A stretch of DNA of 64,000 nucleotides from Channa striata. Taxonomy: Eukaryota; Chordata; Actinopteri; Anabantiformes; Channidae. The position numbers were made by a program, and so were the translations under genes. Shown one piece after another: positions 10,972-23,255 of the stretch. A model generated the notes under the pieces. That model was not told the origin of the DNA. It searched no databases and saw nothing but the letters and a program-made list of their open reading frames with translations. The stretch is taken from contig CM065184.1 of the NCBI GenBank assembly GCA_033026295.1, forward strand, positions 12,713,501 through 12,777,500, given 5' to 3'. How positions within the stretch are numbered: the first letter of the stretch is position 1; every line of letters starts with the position of its first letter.

Positions 10972-13900
10972 CTATGGAATCAGTGCATTTTGCGTGGCAT
11001 TGCGAGCGCTCTTGAGGAAGACCATGAGGTCCGATCCGCCCGTCCCTTTCTCGTTCAGTGCAGTGCCCACGCCTCCTAACGGGCACTCCATGGCACGGGC
11101 GGTGTTACCTGGAACAATGATGTACTTGGTCACAGCGTTGAGGTGGTAGGCCCGTAGATCCACCATGGCTGTGACGCAGGAGTTGTAGGCCTCGCGGAGA
11201 TCGGAACTGGAGGAGGACAGGATGAAGTCTCGCAGAGGTGGAAGGGCCGCCAGTGTTTCTATCAGCTGACGGTGGACAGGGGGCATGTAATCCCTCATGC
11301 GTGTCAGGTAGTCTCCTAGACAGAGTGCGCAAGGGGAGAGAGCAGCAAAGAAACAATGAGCCAAGCAACATAAGCAGTAGCTGGAAATACTGTCTGTCAG
11401 GGGAATCAAACGACTCCGCAGACAGCGGGATCCATTGATGAGAGAGATCGGAGGAGGTCAACGGCTGAAGGAAAAGCATCTTAACCTGTATCACCCTCCT
11501 GTCGAATGCACAGCAAAGCGTCAAAGCACTGAATGGCCGTACTCTGGGCTGCGCTTCCACCTGACAAGAAGATCGGGTCTTTGCTCACGCCTTCATACAA
11601 CAGTCCATTTGGAAGCATTGGGTTATCTCGCCACCTGAAACGATTCAAACCACATGCAAACTGGAGCTAGTACTGGTGTCTTTTATAAACACGTGCAATT
11701 AGAAAAACACTGTACGGTTTTACATGCAACTTAGTTAAACAGTGAAACAAAGATGAAAAGTACAATAAAAGAAGAAATGCAGAAAAGAGTTAGATCACTA
11801 TTAATAACTTCTGTCTGCAGGACATTGTGCTGTCCATAAAACTCACCCGGAGACAAAAATCCTCAATGTTCCATGAAACACTGTTGGATTAACATGTTCT
11901 AGAAAGAAATTGAGGTTATACTAATTACTTTCAGTTTTCTTGTTCTCATAAAAAAAAAAAAAGTGTAGCATGTAAATTGATTTTACTCAGATTTGGCTTT
12001 CATTTAAACTTACCATGCATGAGTTTGAAAGTTTCCTTCATCTTTTTCAGAGACTGAGTTAGTTTGATGAGCCCTTTCTGTATGCCGTCGATATCAGAGG
12101 TTTCCATAGCATGCATCACGTCCAGAACCCCCTGGTAAGAGTGTAAAGGTTAAAATCCGTCACGAAGAGACAAACGGGCAGAGATAAACTACATGGACAG
12201 TAAAACACACACACAGAGCATCATGCTGTGGTTCAGAAAGAGTTAACACAAAAGAGGAAGAGGACCAGCAAACACTTCTTACCACCAAGCCTGAACTAGC
12301 AGCCATCTCCACCAACAAGGACACGATGAAAAATCCACGGCTGCTCTCACCACCAGGGAAGGAAACTATCAGGTCTATGTTGCTTTTTTTTTTTAAAACG
12401 TATGAGCAGAGCATTACATTGATATCAGAAAGATAATCATTTGAAAATGTCATAGAGAAACTCAAAACAGATTCAACAACTGTGTTTGTTATACTCACCC
12501 AACTTCTATGTCCCTAAAATGAAAATGAAAGTAAAACCAAAGGTCATAAAAGGAAACGGAGAAAGCTTGTTGCTACGGTCATAAAAAGCCAGGATACTGA
12601 TAAATATGGCAACGATTCAAAAAGCACTCACCCGGCTGGATCCTTTAATTTCCAGTTGGCTAAGACTGAGTCTGCATAAGTTAAGATGGGTGGAAGTCCG
12701 AGCCTGCGGGACACCGTCCAGTAGGGAACTGCCAGGGCTTTCGGGAGAACCTGTAACGTTTCAGGGCAGAGCTGCTTCATTGAGACAGTCGAGGTTTTAA
12801 CCAAACTAGCAACTGGCAACATCCCTCATTGCTATTGCTATTTCCAGGTGAGGGGGGTCATATTTTTGCCCTGTGGAGCAAATAATTCCCAACAGCTTCA
12901 TCTTCCTCTTCATGTCAACATGCTGATGTTATAGATTACAAACTCGTGATAGTGAACATCACTGTGTCAGAGGAGCTGCCGTGTCTGCAGACTCTTGTTG
13001 TGTTGTGTTCTGTCACTGTCAGTCGAACACGGATTGAAAGTGTAAACACTGTCTAATCCTTCTTGTGCGTAGTGTTTTACCTTCGCAGGTTCGTGTTGTC
13101 CTTCCTGCCACACATATCCCATGCTGATGAACCCCAGTGCCAAGTGAGCCAGCCTGAGCTCCCGATGGTTGCTCAGAAGATGGGGACTCAAGATTGGCAT
13201 CTATTTTGCGACAGATGTTATCTTAATATATCAGTTTTTATTATCCATTATCCAGGCCCACATTTACATCTATGGCTTCACAGCTCTGATTGCACTCGTA
13301 TCATGAAAGCTTTCTCATTCTCACCTTGTGAACCTGATCCCGTAGTTTGTGAGACTCTAGCAAATGTGCAAGATTATTAGCCAGGTCCATCCATACCTTG
13401 TAGTAGTCTGGAAGGTCAGTCTAGATGATAATAAGAATAAAATTACTTGTTCCTAGATTTTTGATTGTTTTTTTTTTGTTTTTTTTTTGCACGGGGGATT
13501 TTCATGTGGAGTGTAATCAGTAACATAATCAGCTCATGTCTGCCATGGTGGCTGACCTGCATGTCAGGGAATGACTGGTGCTATCCATCAGCGAATGAAC
13601 ATAATTTGAAAGAGGAGGCAGTACAAAACTGAGACAATTAGCCAAGCAGCATACAGAGGACGCCCAGATGGTAAATCACTGTATAAACAGATGAGCAGGC
13701 TGTCTTTAATGCCAATGTTTAATTCCCTAAAATTCGATAATTAACATCAATGCTTATTTGCAATTTTTGTAATCTTTACAAATCCATCAGTCTCATAAGT
13801 TGTTGACTTATGTTTCCACTGTATGAACTGCCAAATTTCACCCATATGTGCCAAATTATTTGCACCAAGACACAAAAGTTTGTGTAACAAGAACGTCAGC

Positions 13901-14284
13901 TTTTGGTGTTTTAACTATATTGAGCTCATTAATGTACAGTGCTGCTTAGTGAACAGGCCCGGTCATGCGTATGGGTCAATAACAACACAAAGAAGCAGGC
14001 TTTCACCGGATCAATAACTCACTCAGAACTATAACTCAAAAACAAATATAATTATCGGTTTCAGCCCCAGGGGGACAAAAGTGCTTGTTGACCAAGTACT
14101 TTAACAAAGCCTAAAGTATGGAAAAGTATATGACATTTTATTAAAACACACAGGAAATGCCACAAGAGAAAACAAAGGTGAAAATTAAACTTACCAGTGG
14201 GTTTTCAGGAACAAATCCAAGCTTCTCAGAAATATCAAATGCATCACAATCTGCCTTCAGTGTGTCTCTCACATGTTTCTCCAT
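10972..14284 (-). CDS. ido1: Indoleamine 2,3-dioxygenase, complete 10-exon gene
   Basis: This encodes the cytosolic heme dioxygenase that opens the indole ring of L-tryptophan to N-formylkynurenine, the first step of the kynurenine pathway. Coding exons on the minus strand are 14195-14284, 13325-13420, 13081-13200, 12632-12750, 12499-12513, 12283-12382, 12014-12131, 11847-11898, 11486-11634 and 10972-11315. They total 1203 nt (400 aa), the normal family length, and every junction is GT/AG and phase-consistent. Visible family blocks are HRELRLAHLALGF and MGYVWQEG (exon 3), PPILTYADSVLANW (exon 4), FPGGESSRGFF-IVSLLVEMAA (exon 6), LSGGSAAQS (exon 9) and LRAYHLNAVTKYI (exon 10). By alignment from memory, His344 is the proximal heme ligand (human IDO1 His346). 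F164, S168, F227, R232 and S264 match human F163, S167, F226, R231 and S263; Y127 matches Y126, while human C129 is S130. A TTAAATA-like box lies about 100 nt upstream of the ATG (minus strand, near 14382-14388). Clear ISRE/GAS sites were not found. Fish carry a single proto-IDO, so IDO1 versus IDO2 is a naming matter. Confidence 0.96.
12499..12513 (-). other. ido1: 15-nt microexon of IDO (coding exon 5)
   Basis: The sequence between acceptor CATTTTAG and donor GTGAGTAT is 15 nt and encodes DIEV, with split glycine codons at both ends. It is needed to pass from exon 4 (ending phase 2) to exon 6 (entered after one nucleotide). The flanking introns are 118 nt (12514-12631) and 116 nt (12383-12498). 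Confidence 0.8.
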
Positions 14285-16300
14285 GGTTCTTTCCTGTTAA
14301 TGCTGCAGTTTGGCAATGAGAAGAGAACTGTGTGTGTGTGTATGTGTCAGTGTGTATGTTTATGACAGCCAGATATCAGCTATTTAACTTGTCAGAAATT
14401 GTTTTCATTTTGTCACATCCCTTTTTACACCAGGCACAAAGAGCCAATCAGATCTCTTACTGTACTCATAGGAGTTACCTCACTGAAGTGGAGGTTCCTT
14501 ATTTTTGTTGTTGATTTAGTCAATTTGAAAGAACACCTTCCTTTTATTATCAGTCATTGCATTTATGACAATATATATGTTGTCATAAATGTCCATACAG
14601 GGAAAAGCTGCTTATATTGGTATTTCACCACTGAAGAACGTGGACTTTTGTTGGTTATGTGATATCAGAATTAATTTTAGTTTTTTATTATTCTCCTTTA
14701 ATCCCCACCATGCTTTCATGCAACATTGTATTTATTTTTAACTGTAGAACACAAAGTAGGTGCTATATAATGAAAAGTTTGAGACAAAATATTAATCCAA
14801 ATACCTGAAAGAGTAAGATCTCCCATTTCCACCTGTCCTCTTGCTCTGGTGGTTGATAACAAAACTAATATGTCTTCCAGGCAAGATCATTTGAGTGAAT
14901 CTATTTAATTATTGAAACACGACAATTAAATACATTTATTAATCTCTTGCATATCTTCAAATGCAAAACAATTGCTTCCTCATTAGAGCACAAAGTATTC
15001 TGTCATTATGATCTGCCATGGAATCAGTAAAAACTGCATGTTCTTAGCCGCATTATTTCTGCTCCAGTTGCTTAACCTTTATCATTTTGCTGAGTAATAA
15101 TTCATTTTGAGCTCTCTTGCTCAAAACTATAGAACAAATTGTCCATTTATTTGGACAATCCTCTAATAATTGGTTTAATGTGTAATGTTATAGTATGTAT
15201 TACAACAATCAGTCACCACTTAATGTCCTGAAAACATATTTCATCTGAAAAAGTCTATAATGAATCCTTGTAACCATATTCTATCAACAATCTGCCTGCA
15301 CCATATCTTTCAAAATTGCAACTAAATTACAAATATTCATATCACATTTGACACTTTGCATCTGTAAATGATTGTATTGTATTTCAACCGTATGGCTGAT
15401 TTACACGATGATTGACAGTGTTAATGTATAATCTACAATCTAATCACATTTTGCAAAGCAATGTGCAATTCGTTAATTATTTTGATATCATTATTAGTAT
15501 TTTCACAGTAATATGGATGTAATATGTTGACTATAGTACTGTAGCATAGCTGTAGTTGCGGTAGCACAATCAGATTTTTACATTGGGTTTGTTTTTGAAA
15601 AGCTTGTGGTTTGGCTCCAGCTCTCGTATGGAGTTTTCATGTTCTCCCTGTCAATCCTGATGTTTTACATTGAAATGTTCTCCAAAACACACACACATAA
15701 AATCACAGATGCACTAAGCACATTTGTTCTGCTGGTTGGAGCACGGCTGAAAACATTTAAAGTGCAGGAAAAGATTATGCAAAATCACTTGCAAGTAGCT
15801 TCTTAATGTGGTTCCTTTGCACTGAAAAACCAAACTTTTATGTAACGTCACTGATGTACTAAAGCATGAAATTAAACAAGTTAGAATTTTGTTCTCCAGC
15901 AACATTTGTTGGGATTTCGTAATCAACACGACAGCCCAGATCTGTTTGTTCGCTGGCACATGTGGTGCTTTCGGTTTGAAATGCCTGTATTATATGGACT
16001 CACATGCATTAATCAAGGTCCAGTGGGACACACTTACGATGCCAAGTAAAATTTATAATGTTGACCAAGCCTGTGTACCAAGGGTGAGCCTTCGAGGAGG
16101 TTGTGCCAGTTTCATTGCATGGCCTATAGTATCAATTCAAGCTGCAGGGACATAAAAACTTTCCGTCTTTTTCATAAGCTCTTATCAATACATGACTCTC
16201 TTATTCTTAAAAAGACGTGCCTGTAAAAGATCCCGTCTTCTAGAATCAGTATCGTATACAGGTTGTGTGCGTTTGTTGCTTCCACTCTGACAGAGCGAGT
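14285..16300. other. IDO upstream region, no further gene seen
   Basis: This is A/T-rich DNA upstream of IDO. A TG run (14330-14345) lies about 50 bp upstream of the ATG, and an inverted CCAAT-type box (CCAATC) is near 14445. Nothing beyond 14.7 kb looks like an exon. Confidence 0.4.
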
Positions 16301-16304
16301 TTGG

Positions 16305-16401
16305 TTTAAATACAGTATATCACAGACTTCTTGGAGCAAAGCAACAGGAGTCGACTGGAGGAAGCTGCTAGGAAATTTAGAGGCAAGAGGATGCTGCTAA
16401 G
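16305..16401 (+). promoter_or_regulatory. Candidate promoter and non-coding first exon
   Basis: A TATA-like TTTAAATA (16305-16312) is followed about 26 nt later by a short GC-richer segment that ends in a strong donor, CTAAG|GTGAGT, at 16401. This could be exon 1 (about 16338-16401) of the small gene proposed at 18064-19339. It rests on signal spacing only. Confidence 0.25.
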
Positions 16402-18063
16402 GTGAGTTGGGAAAATGTAGAAAAAAGAAGCACAGCTGGAGGGAATGTGTGGGGCTCGCTATGATTCACGAGCAACACGCCGTCTGCTTCCATCTCTCCG
16501 AAATCTTACAAAATGTCAAAGATCCAAAATGTCCTTTGTGATCAGGTGTAGTGAGTCCAGCACATTCTGTCAGGTTTTAAAAGAGGCCCATCTCAACGGC
16601 CTGGAGACGCAGCCAAGTTCTGAGGTTTCTAGCAGCAACCACCAAAAGTACAGCGAGCTAGAGGTAAACTAACCGGAGGCGAACAGGAAAACGAGATGGG
16701 ACGCTGCGTGTTTCTGTCAGGAAACCAGCAACTTTCAAGGGGAATGATACAGGGCAACTAAAAACAGGCATGGACCAGCAAATGAGAGTAGAGTTAAGAA
16801 ATCAGCTCGTCCCCCAGAAGGTAGTTATAAATAGTGGAAGAGCAGATCCTGTGCTGTGTTTAAAAGACAGCAGGGCTGACGGTTCCACGGGAGGACAAAG
16901 GCTTTGATGAGCCAGAGCTGGCAGCAGACGAGCGTGGCCGGAGACCAAAGGTGGAACATGTTGTCGAGCCTGACTGACTGCGCCCGCTCAGTGACCCTGT
17001 AGACTTGTCTGCGCTCGCACACTCACAATCACACTGACGCTGTGTAACATTATCTTCTACGATGGGCCATTCAAAGTGGGTTTTCACACTGATCTTATTG
17101 GAAATGATATCACGATGGTGGTCGGACAGTTGTGAGCAGGTCTGGCTCTCAGTTATGTAACGAGCCACTTGGACCCTCCCAGCCGGAGAAAACACAATGC
17201 CGACACGAGGTCGGGTTAAGCTGCCAATTATCTTCTCTTGCCCGAGCAGGGATCACGTTCAGTGTGCACATGGTCAGAGACGGGCAGTTTTTGGAGTGAC
17301 TAAAAGTAGGACAAGGGGAGCCAGGGTTATGGCTGCGCTGTAAACACGTGTATTACACTGCGCCCCATGCTTGACTTTAGGTTATGATGAAAAAGACTTT
17401 TGGATTTTTCCCCCAACGGTTAAACGCGTTTCATTCGACTGTCTGCTGTGCAGAGGCGTCTTTGTCCTGCGTGAGTGGGAGGTGCTGAGTTATTTCTACG
17501 GGATTTGATCAGGTCAAGAGTTTAAACCCATATCGGAGCCACTTTGTCAAACGGCTGCATCACGGCAACATTAGCAGAGCGATCGCCTCCTCCCACCCAC
17601 TTTTGGCCTCCCATTGTCAGCATGCTTTACTGCCACTGCCGGCAATCTCTCAAACCATTTAACCCACCAGAACGACGGGATAAAAACAGCAAGAAGCAGA
17701 GACGAGCGGGAGGGATGAAAGCTGTGCCCCAATTAATTTCGAGACCACTTACCAAGTCGCCAGACACGGGGGGTGCTAAGGGACAGTAAATTTACTCCAC
17801 AGGGGGAGAAGTGGATACACTGGGTAAAGGAAGTCGAAATCAGGACAGCATCTGTGCAGTGTTGTACTTTAAGGTGGAGGAAGGACGATACCAAAGCAGC
17901 TCAGGTTCATCTCGTAGATCTGTGCCCCGTCACAACTTCTCCATCCCTGTCTGTTTGCAGCAGCTCTCTGTCTGATGCTGTTCAACGTGTTTTTCTTTCC
18001 CCTTCCACATTCAGAGTGTCTGGAAGCAAGCGAATAACGTTCATCTGGCACTGGGATCTACTG

Positions 18064-19339
18064 ATGGAGAGAATCAGAAATGTTCCGTTCATGTTGCCCC
18101 TCTTTGCACTGCTGTGAGTTTGGGTATGACAGTATCCATAACAGCGATGTTACATGGAAAGTCATTGAAAGAATTTGTAGGTAAAATTAATTTATAACTT
18201 TCCTCAGCTGTGTATAAAGACTGGATCATCAACATATCAGCCAACAATAGACACAAATATCAGGTAATACTGTAGATCTCTCTTAAAATTATGACATTAA
18301 CTTGAGCTTTTTGTGGCCTGCATTGGGGGGTAGTGCAGCAAAACTGTAGCGGGATGGAATTTTATTCTGCTACAGTCTCCTTCACCTCCTCGTTATCATT
18401 TGAGTTTTAAAGTTTCCCGTTGGTTCTGTGGCAGGTTTGCTTGGGTCTGATCTGATTGTTCAGGTATCTTCCCTCTCACTGGTTCTGGTAGCTGAGCCGC
18501 AACCTGAGGTGGCACGTGGCACAGTTTATAAATGGGAACATCCTCTCCAACTTGTTGAAATACATTGAGCCTAGTTTAGTGTATTTGGATGCAGTAAACT
18601 TAGTTTCCAGGTCCACCCCGGGAGTTTCGGAGGTTTCCAAACACACAGTTGCGTAGCCTCAACACTCATATATTAGCCACACACTCATAATCCTGGTATG
18701 ATTTTTGTTTTTGTAATTGTGTGCATTTTCTCATGCAATTCCACACCTCCTGACTTGCTCACTTACACACATTCAGTATAATCACAGTGACTATGGGTTT
18801 TTGCTTCAGCGGACGAGTTCAACAGCATTTCAGTGGGTAGCCTTGGAGAGCGGCTGTACACCAACTAAAATGGGAAGAAGCTTGTTCCTTCTTTGTGTGT
18901 GCAGCTGTAAGCATTTGGCTCCGGCAGTGATTCCACTGCCTAAGCAGTCGCTCCCACTGCATCACGAGGCATCTCCTCTGTGAACTCATTCATCATCCTT
19001 TCAGCACCTACCGGGATTCTAGACAAACTACAAGCATCGATCTGCCCCAACGGTATTTTACGGTAAAGTTGAAAAAAGGAAGTTTGGAGGTTTTCTTTTC
19101 TGTTTCTTTATGATGACTTGAGGTGTCTGAGGTCTTCAAGAATCGCTTGGTATGAGTCTGTACATTCAATTGCTTTGCATTTTCTGTTTATGTAACTTCC
19201 TCTGTTTAGATTGTGGCCTCGACTCGCGGAGGGGGCCGGGGATGTGGGAAAAGTCCTTGACGTTTCGTTTTTCCAATGTCATCTATGTATCTCCGACTCT
19301 GTCTGTCAAGGCAAATCATTTCCTCATAGAATCACTTAG
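18064..19339 (+). CDS. Candidate small secreted protein, two coding exons, unrecognised
   Basis: I do not recognise this gene and it may be a chance model. An exon bounded by acceptor CACATTCAG and donor CT|GTGAGT (18015-18113) carries an ATG at 18064 and codes for MERIRNVPFMLPLFAL, a typical signal-peptide start. A second candidate exon opens after acceptor CTCTGTTTAG at 19210. The phase matches (two nucleotides plus one), and the frame continues LWPRLAEGAGDVGK, passes a cysteine cluster CHLCISDSVC and stops at TAG 19337-19339. The product would be 59 aa with a plausible cleavage after LAEGAG. A possible promoter and non-coding exon lie at 16305-16401. Alternatively, the ATG at 16391 could splice to 17961 and stop at 18114. 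Confidence 0.2.
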
Positions 19340-19910
19340 GGACTGACATGTAAGTCAAGACTTAATTTCACAAGGTCCTTCAAAGAAATTTTCAGCACAG
19401 GTGTCGTAAGACAGCCCATGTCGTTATGTAATCGTGACAAGGAGTTTGAGGGACTATAGCCCAGGTAACTGAGACCAGTGGGCTGGGAATGTTCAGGAAG
19501 CGTGTGAAAGCTGTCAATATCACAGGAGGTCAGTGGGGTTTTGAAAACCAACAATGATGTTTGGTTGTCCCTCTTACCTCCCCTGAACCCCAAAGTCACC
19601 AAAGACATGTCCCTCTGGCCACTGGGGATCACAGCGATGCTGCGGGGTTCCTTCAAAGGGTCTGGCATACTCCTTCTCTGGCAGGCCGCTCTCACTTATT
19701 GGGTGGTTCTCTGCTTCTGGATCTGGCTTTAAGCTGGTAATGCTTGTGATTCCATCTGTCACACATTATCGTCTAAGGTTGTCTCATTATTTACAAATTA
19801 TGATCATCATATCCATCATGTCAAGCTGATTATTGGCTTAATTAGCTTAAAGTAACATTTCTAACAGTAGCAACTAAAATGTCTGACTCCCAGTAGGCTG
19901 CAGTTTTAAA
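19340..19910. other. Stretch with overlapping minus-strand open frames, origin unknown
   Basis: Two overlapping minus-strand open frames (19336-19695 and 19574-19762) each read as fairly normal protein, as if one reading frame had been broken by a shift. They resemble nothing I can name. Because they adjoin the degenerate retroelement to the right, they may be a decayed part of it. Confidence 0.25.
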
Positions 19911-20180
19911 GGAAGTCTATGATACCATGGAGTTGGAGCTCACGTGGTTTCCTATAATGTGTTTATATGGTCCTCACTGATCATTGTCTTAAGAAACAGT
20001 CGTGTAATCAAAGCTGAAACCGGTTATTCAAACAAATCGTAACCAGTCCACTCATAATGAGTGCTTTGAAATCTTCTCCCAAGATAAAACACTAAACCAT
20101 CTCTATCATCATTAACCTGCAAAAAAGAAGCACCACGCACACTGAGGTTGGGCTTCCCAAATAGTCATAGGTCAGTCGTT

Positions 20181-20204
20181 GTCATAGTCATAGTCATAGT
20201 CATA
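20181..20204 (+). repeat. Short (GTCATA)4 tandem repeat
   Basis: Four consecutive GTCATA units lie within the left part of the degenerate retroelement. Confidence 0.85.
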
Positions 20205-20928
20205 ACTGTTTCTTTCTGTGTCTCATTGGTCAACTGCTGTACTGTCTGCTCTGTATGTCTATGATTTTCGGCTGTGAGCTCCTATATTCCTGTGTCACTT
20301 ATCATTTCAGGCCAAACAACATCCAAATCCAGACTGATTGTTTGGAGTTTCCGGTCTTTGTGGCTGTGATGGCCCATAGTGGTCATGTCATCCTCTTCTG
20401 ATTCAGAGGCAGAGTCTAACCTGTCTTCCGGTTCAGGTGCTGTTAGGTAAAGGGATTACACTTAGTTCTCTTGACTTTGAGACGCTTACTGGACCTTCAT
20501 TTTTTTGGTCTTGATGTCTCTGGGCTCTTTTCAGGTTCTATTTGTACTTACTGCCCAATAGGCAGAATGTGGTTCCTGTGGAGAACTGTTTCAGGCCCAT
20601 TCCCATCTTCTGGCCTAAGCCTGAGTACAAGCACTTTGGTCATAGCGTTTTTTGTTTCCTTACTTTTTCTTTTTTAGTTTTGACATATCTCAAATAGGAC
20701 TTTGTGGAGAAGCCATCGCTTGAAACTGCAAAGATCAGATCCAATTGCAACCTAGCTTCAAAGCGTGAGATAGTAGGACTGTAATAATAACCAGTGGTTA
20801 TTGTGTGCATGGACCAGGTGACTGATGTGCCTACTGCCTTTGTCCAATGCGTTAAGAGTTCCCAGCATATCTAGTAATGTTGTGGGTCTCCTTGAGGGTG
20901 GTGGGGTGTTGTCCTGGTTTTCCTATTC

Positions 20929-21495
20929 CTAGCATGCCCAATAATCCATGAATGAGTCGACTCTCAAAATCTCTGCCCTGGTCTGAATGTACTCTATTTT
21001 GCAAACCATAGTGGACAAAACACTGTTCTCAGAGCACCTTAGCAACCGTTGATGCTTTTTGATCTTTAGTGACAAATGTAAATACAAATGCATATCAGAA
21101 AATCCATATAGATAAGATCCATCGGCCCATTGCAATAAATATGCAACAGCTGTTTTCTTAGACAGGATTTTCCTTTGAAGACACTTGGCACAGTTCTTAC
21201 GGCACCTTTCCCCTTCCATCTTCATGCGAGGCCAACAAAACCTTGCTCTAACTAGACTGTGGGTTTTATTGAACCCAAGCTGGCCACACTGGTCTTTCAC
21301 TTTCGGTTTATTCTGCTTGTTAAGCAACAATAACACATCAGGATATTCTTGTTTGCTAACCCTCAATAACTGCATGCCCAACTTCTCCAAAGCAGTGGTG
21401 TTTTTGCTGAGTCTGAGACCTCTGTCAAATGTCATTTTGGGGAGCTGTTGAGTTCCCAGGAAAGATAAAGTGGCAGAAGGCTTTTGGCACTGCAT
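20929..21495 (-). pseudogene. Integrase fragment of the Gypsy-type element
   Basis: This 188-codon open frame is the longest remaining coding piece of the retroelement. Residues about 70-110 match the integrase zinc-binding region, with LVRARFCWPRM and a later C-x2-C, but the histidine pair is eroded. The following catalytic-core region is recognisable only in fragments, through internal frameshifts. It is not a host gene. Confidence 0.65.
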
Positions 21496-23255
21496 TCTTG
21501 GATGTGCCTATTAGCTGAGGGTAACGGTCATGTGGACGGAGAGCTGCTATTTGAGAGATGGCATGGACTTTTGCAGCAGACGTGTCCTGAAGCATACTGT
21601 TGTTTGTTTGAGGATGGCGGAACAAAGCAACTGCATCAACATTTAGCTTCCCAGGGTGGCATTTAAGGCTGAAATCACATGCCGGCGAGCCAGCGGTGTC
21701 CTGCAGCATTCAACTTAGACATAGTTAGGACATGTTTTAAAAGTAAAAGGCTTGGCTCTTGTAAACCAAACTGTCCCTCTTTTTAGCTCTGTGGTGTCAT
21801 CAGGAGTCTCGTAAGCTTCCTTTATGGCTGGGTGGACAAAGGGGAACTGAGGATATCATTGCCCTTTGAGATTTGTGTCTTGCAAAATTGAAAAAGTCTT
21901 CTCACTATAGAGGTGTTGGTGCCAACCACAACGGAAACTTCACCTTTCACGGCCGGGTCAGGACACATGTCTTTCAGTGGTCTCTGCAACGCCAACCACA
22001 TCTCCATTTAACTCAAGCTTCAAGCACAGATCATGCAAATATTGATCCCCATATTCAATAGATGTCATTGGCAGGTGCTTGTCCTTTAAGACTTTCAGCT
22101 ATCCTCTGTTTCTTGGCTGGATCAGAGCACTGTCACTCATCCAACATGCGTGTGGTCTGCTCTGCCCAGGCAGGCCTCCCACGGGGAGTGGGCTTCACTC
22201 CTGAAAATAAAGAGAGTGTCCGGTAACCTTGATTCTTTCACTCTTCAACTAATGAGGAGATGGCGTTTACAAGCTCAATGTTCAGGTCTGGGGCTGAAGG
22301 GGGAGCTGGGGTAGGAGTGAAGAGTCCTCTAATGTCAGATAGGCTTTTTCCTCCATTTAACAGAAGTGATAGCAACTATGCCTGAAAATCTTCCTGTACA
22401 CTGGAGTCTTGGTAAGTCGGGGTCAACACTAACTAGCCAAGGTCCCCACCAATCTCTGACTACCAACTGTTCAGTTATGACGGCCTTTGACATGTCTTTG
22501 GAAGCCTTAACTAGCACTAGTTGGTTTTTGTCACTGTGTCTTAAACACCTCTTCCTTATTTTGCAATAATCAAATTTCTTAGCTCCATCCAATAATTTGT
22601 AAATCACCTCAACACTTAAGTCAACAGATACCCCGATCAGTGCAGTTGCTTTTTGTAGATCAATACATTTGTCTTAAATATATGTTCAGACTCTATGTAA
22701 CAAAAAAACACAAGCTAACAAAAAATGCTTAAACCACAGAAAGTCGACCTTTAGGATTAATGCTTTTGTTTCACACACTTTAACTCACTTAAATATGTTT
22801 AAACAAGACCTGGTACTCAGGAATTTTACAATACGTCTTATTCCTTCAGTTTACATAAACAGAATGGTAGGGGCCCTACTGAAATATTATTTATAACAAT
22901 ACCAACTAAAATGACTCAGAGAAGCCTGGTTATCTATCATGGGACTGCTAAGTGACCTTTAACTCCCATGTCTTCCATGAAAAACATCATCATGTTGCTC
23001 ACTATCTATATTACTCATCAGGGTTGCAACAGAGAACACATAAAAGGCATAAGGGTAAACATAAAATTGCAATTAAATTTGAATTTAAACAAATGTCCCC
23101 ACCCTTAAATTTCCCCCGTCAATACTGAAAGAACAAATAAAAAACAATCTGATAAGGTGTTGAACCCGGAAGTCCACGGTACCATGCAGTTGGCGCGCAT
23201 GTTGGAGCGCACGTGGTTTCCTGTGGTGTGTTTTATGGTACTCACCGTTCCGTGT

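Larger units (their letters stand above)
19911..23255 (-). mobile_element. Degenerate Ty3/Gypsy-type retroelement, broken pol
   Basis: The minus strand carries pol-like pieces in order. At 21822-22007 is a segment with a VVVGTNTS block resembling the protease region of fish Gypsy elements. At about 21608-21676 is an RNase H tail resembling the DFSLKCHPGKLNVDA type. At 20929-21495 is an integrase N-terminal zinc-finger region (LVRARFCWPRM, then C-x2-C spacing) followed by a decayed catalytic core. Reverse transcriptase was not recognised; stops, frameshifts and deletions show the copy is dead. Similar 80-bp segments (19911-19990 and 23167-23255, same orientation, sharing GGAAGTC, TACCATG and CACGTGGTTTCCT) may be remnants of the two long terminal repeats. 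Boundaries are approximate. Confidence 0.6.

Noticed and set aside
11105..11560. 151-codon minus-strand open frame
   Set aside because: It runs across an IDO intron and is out of frame with the IDO exons.
14285..14700. Interferon-response elements (ISRE/GAS) upstream of IDO
   Set aside because: Only an imperfect TTTTCATTTTG match was seen; no site meets the consensus.
17773..18117. 114-codon open frame as a single-exon gene
   Set aside because: It crosses a plausible acceptor and ends at a strong donor; only its last part looks like an exon.
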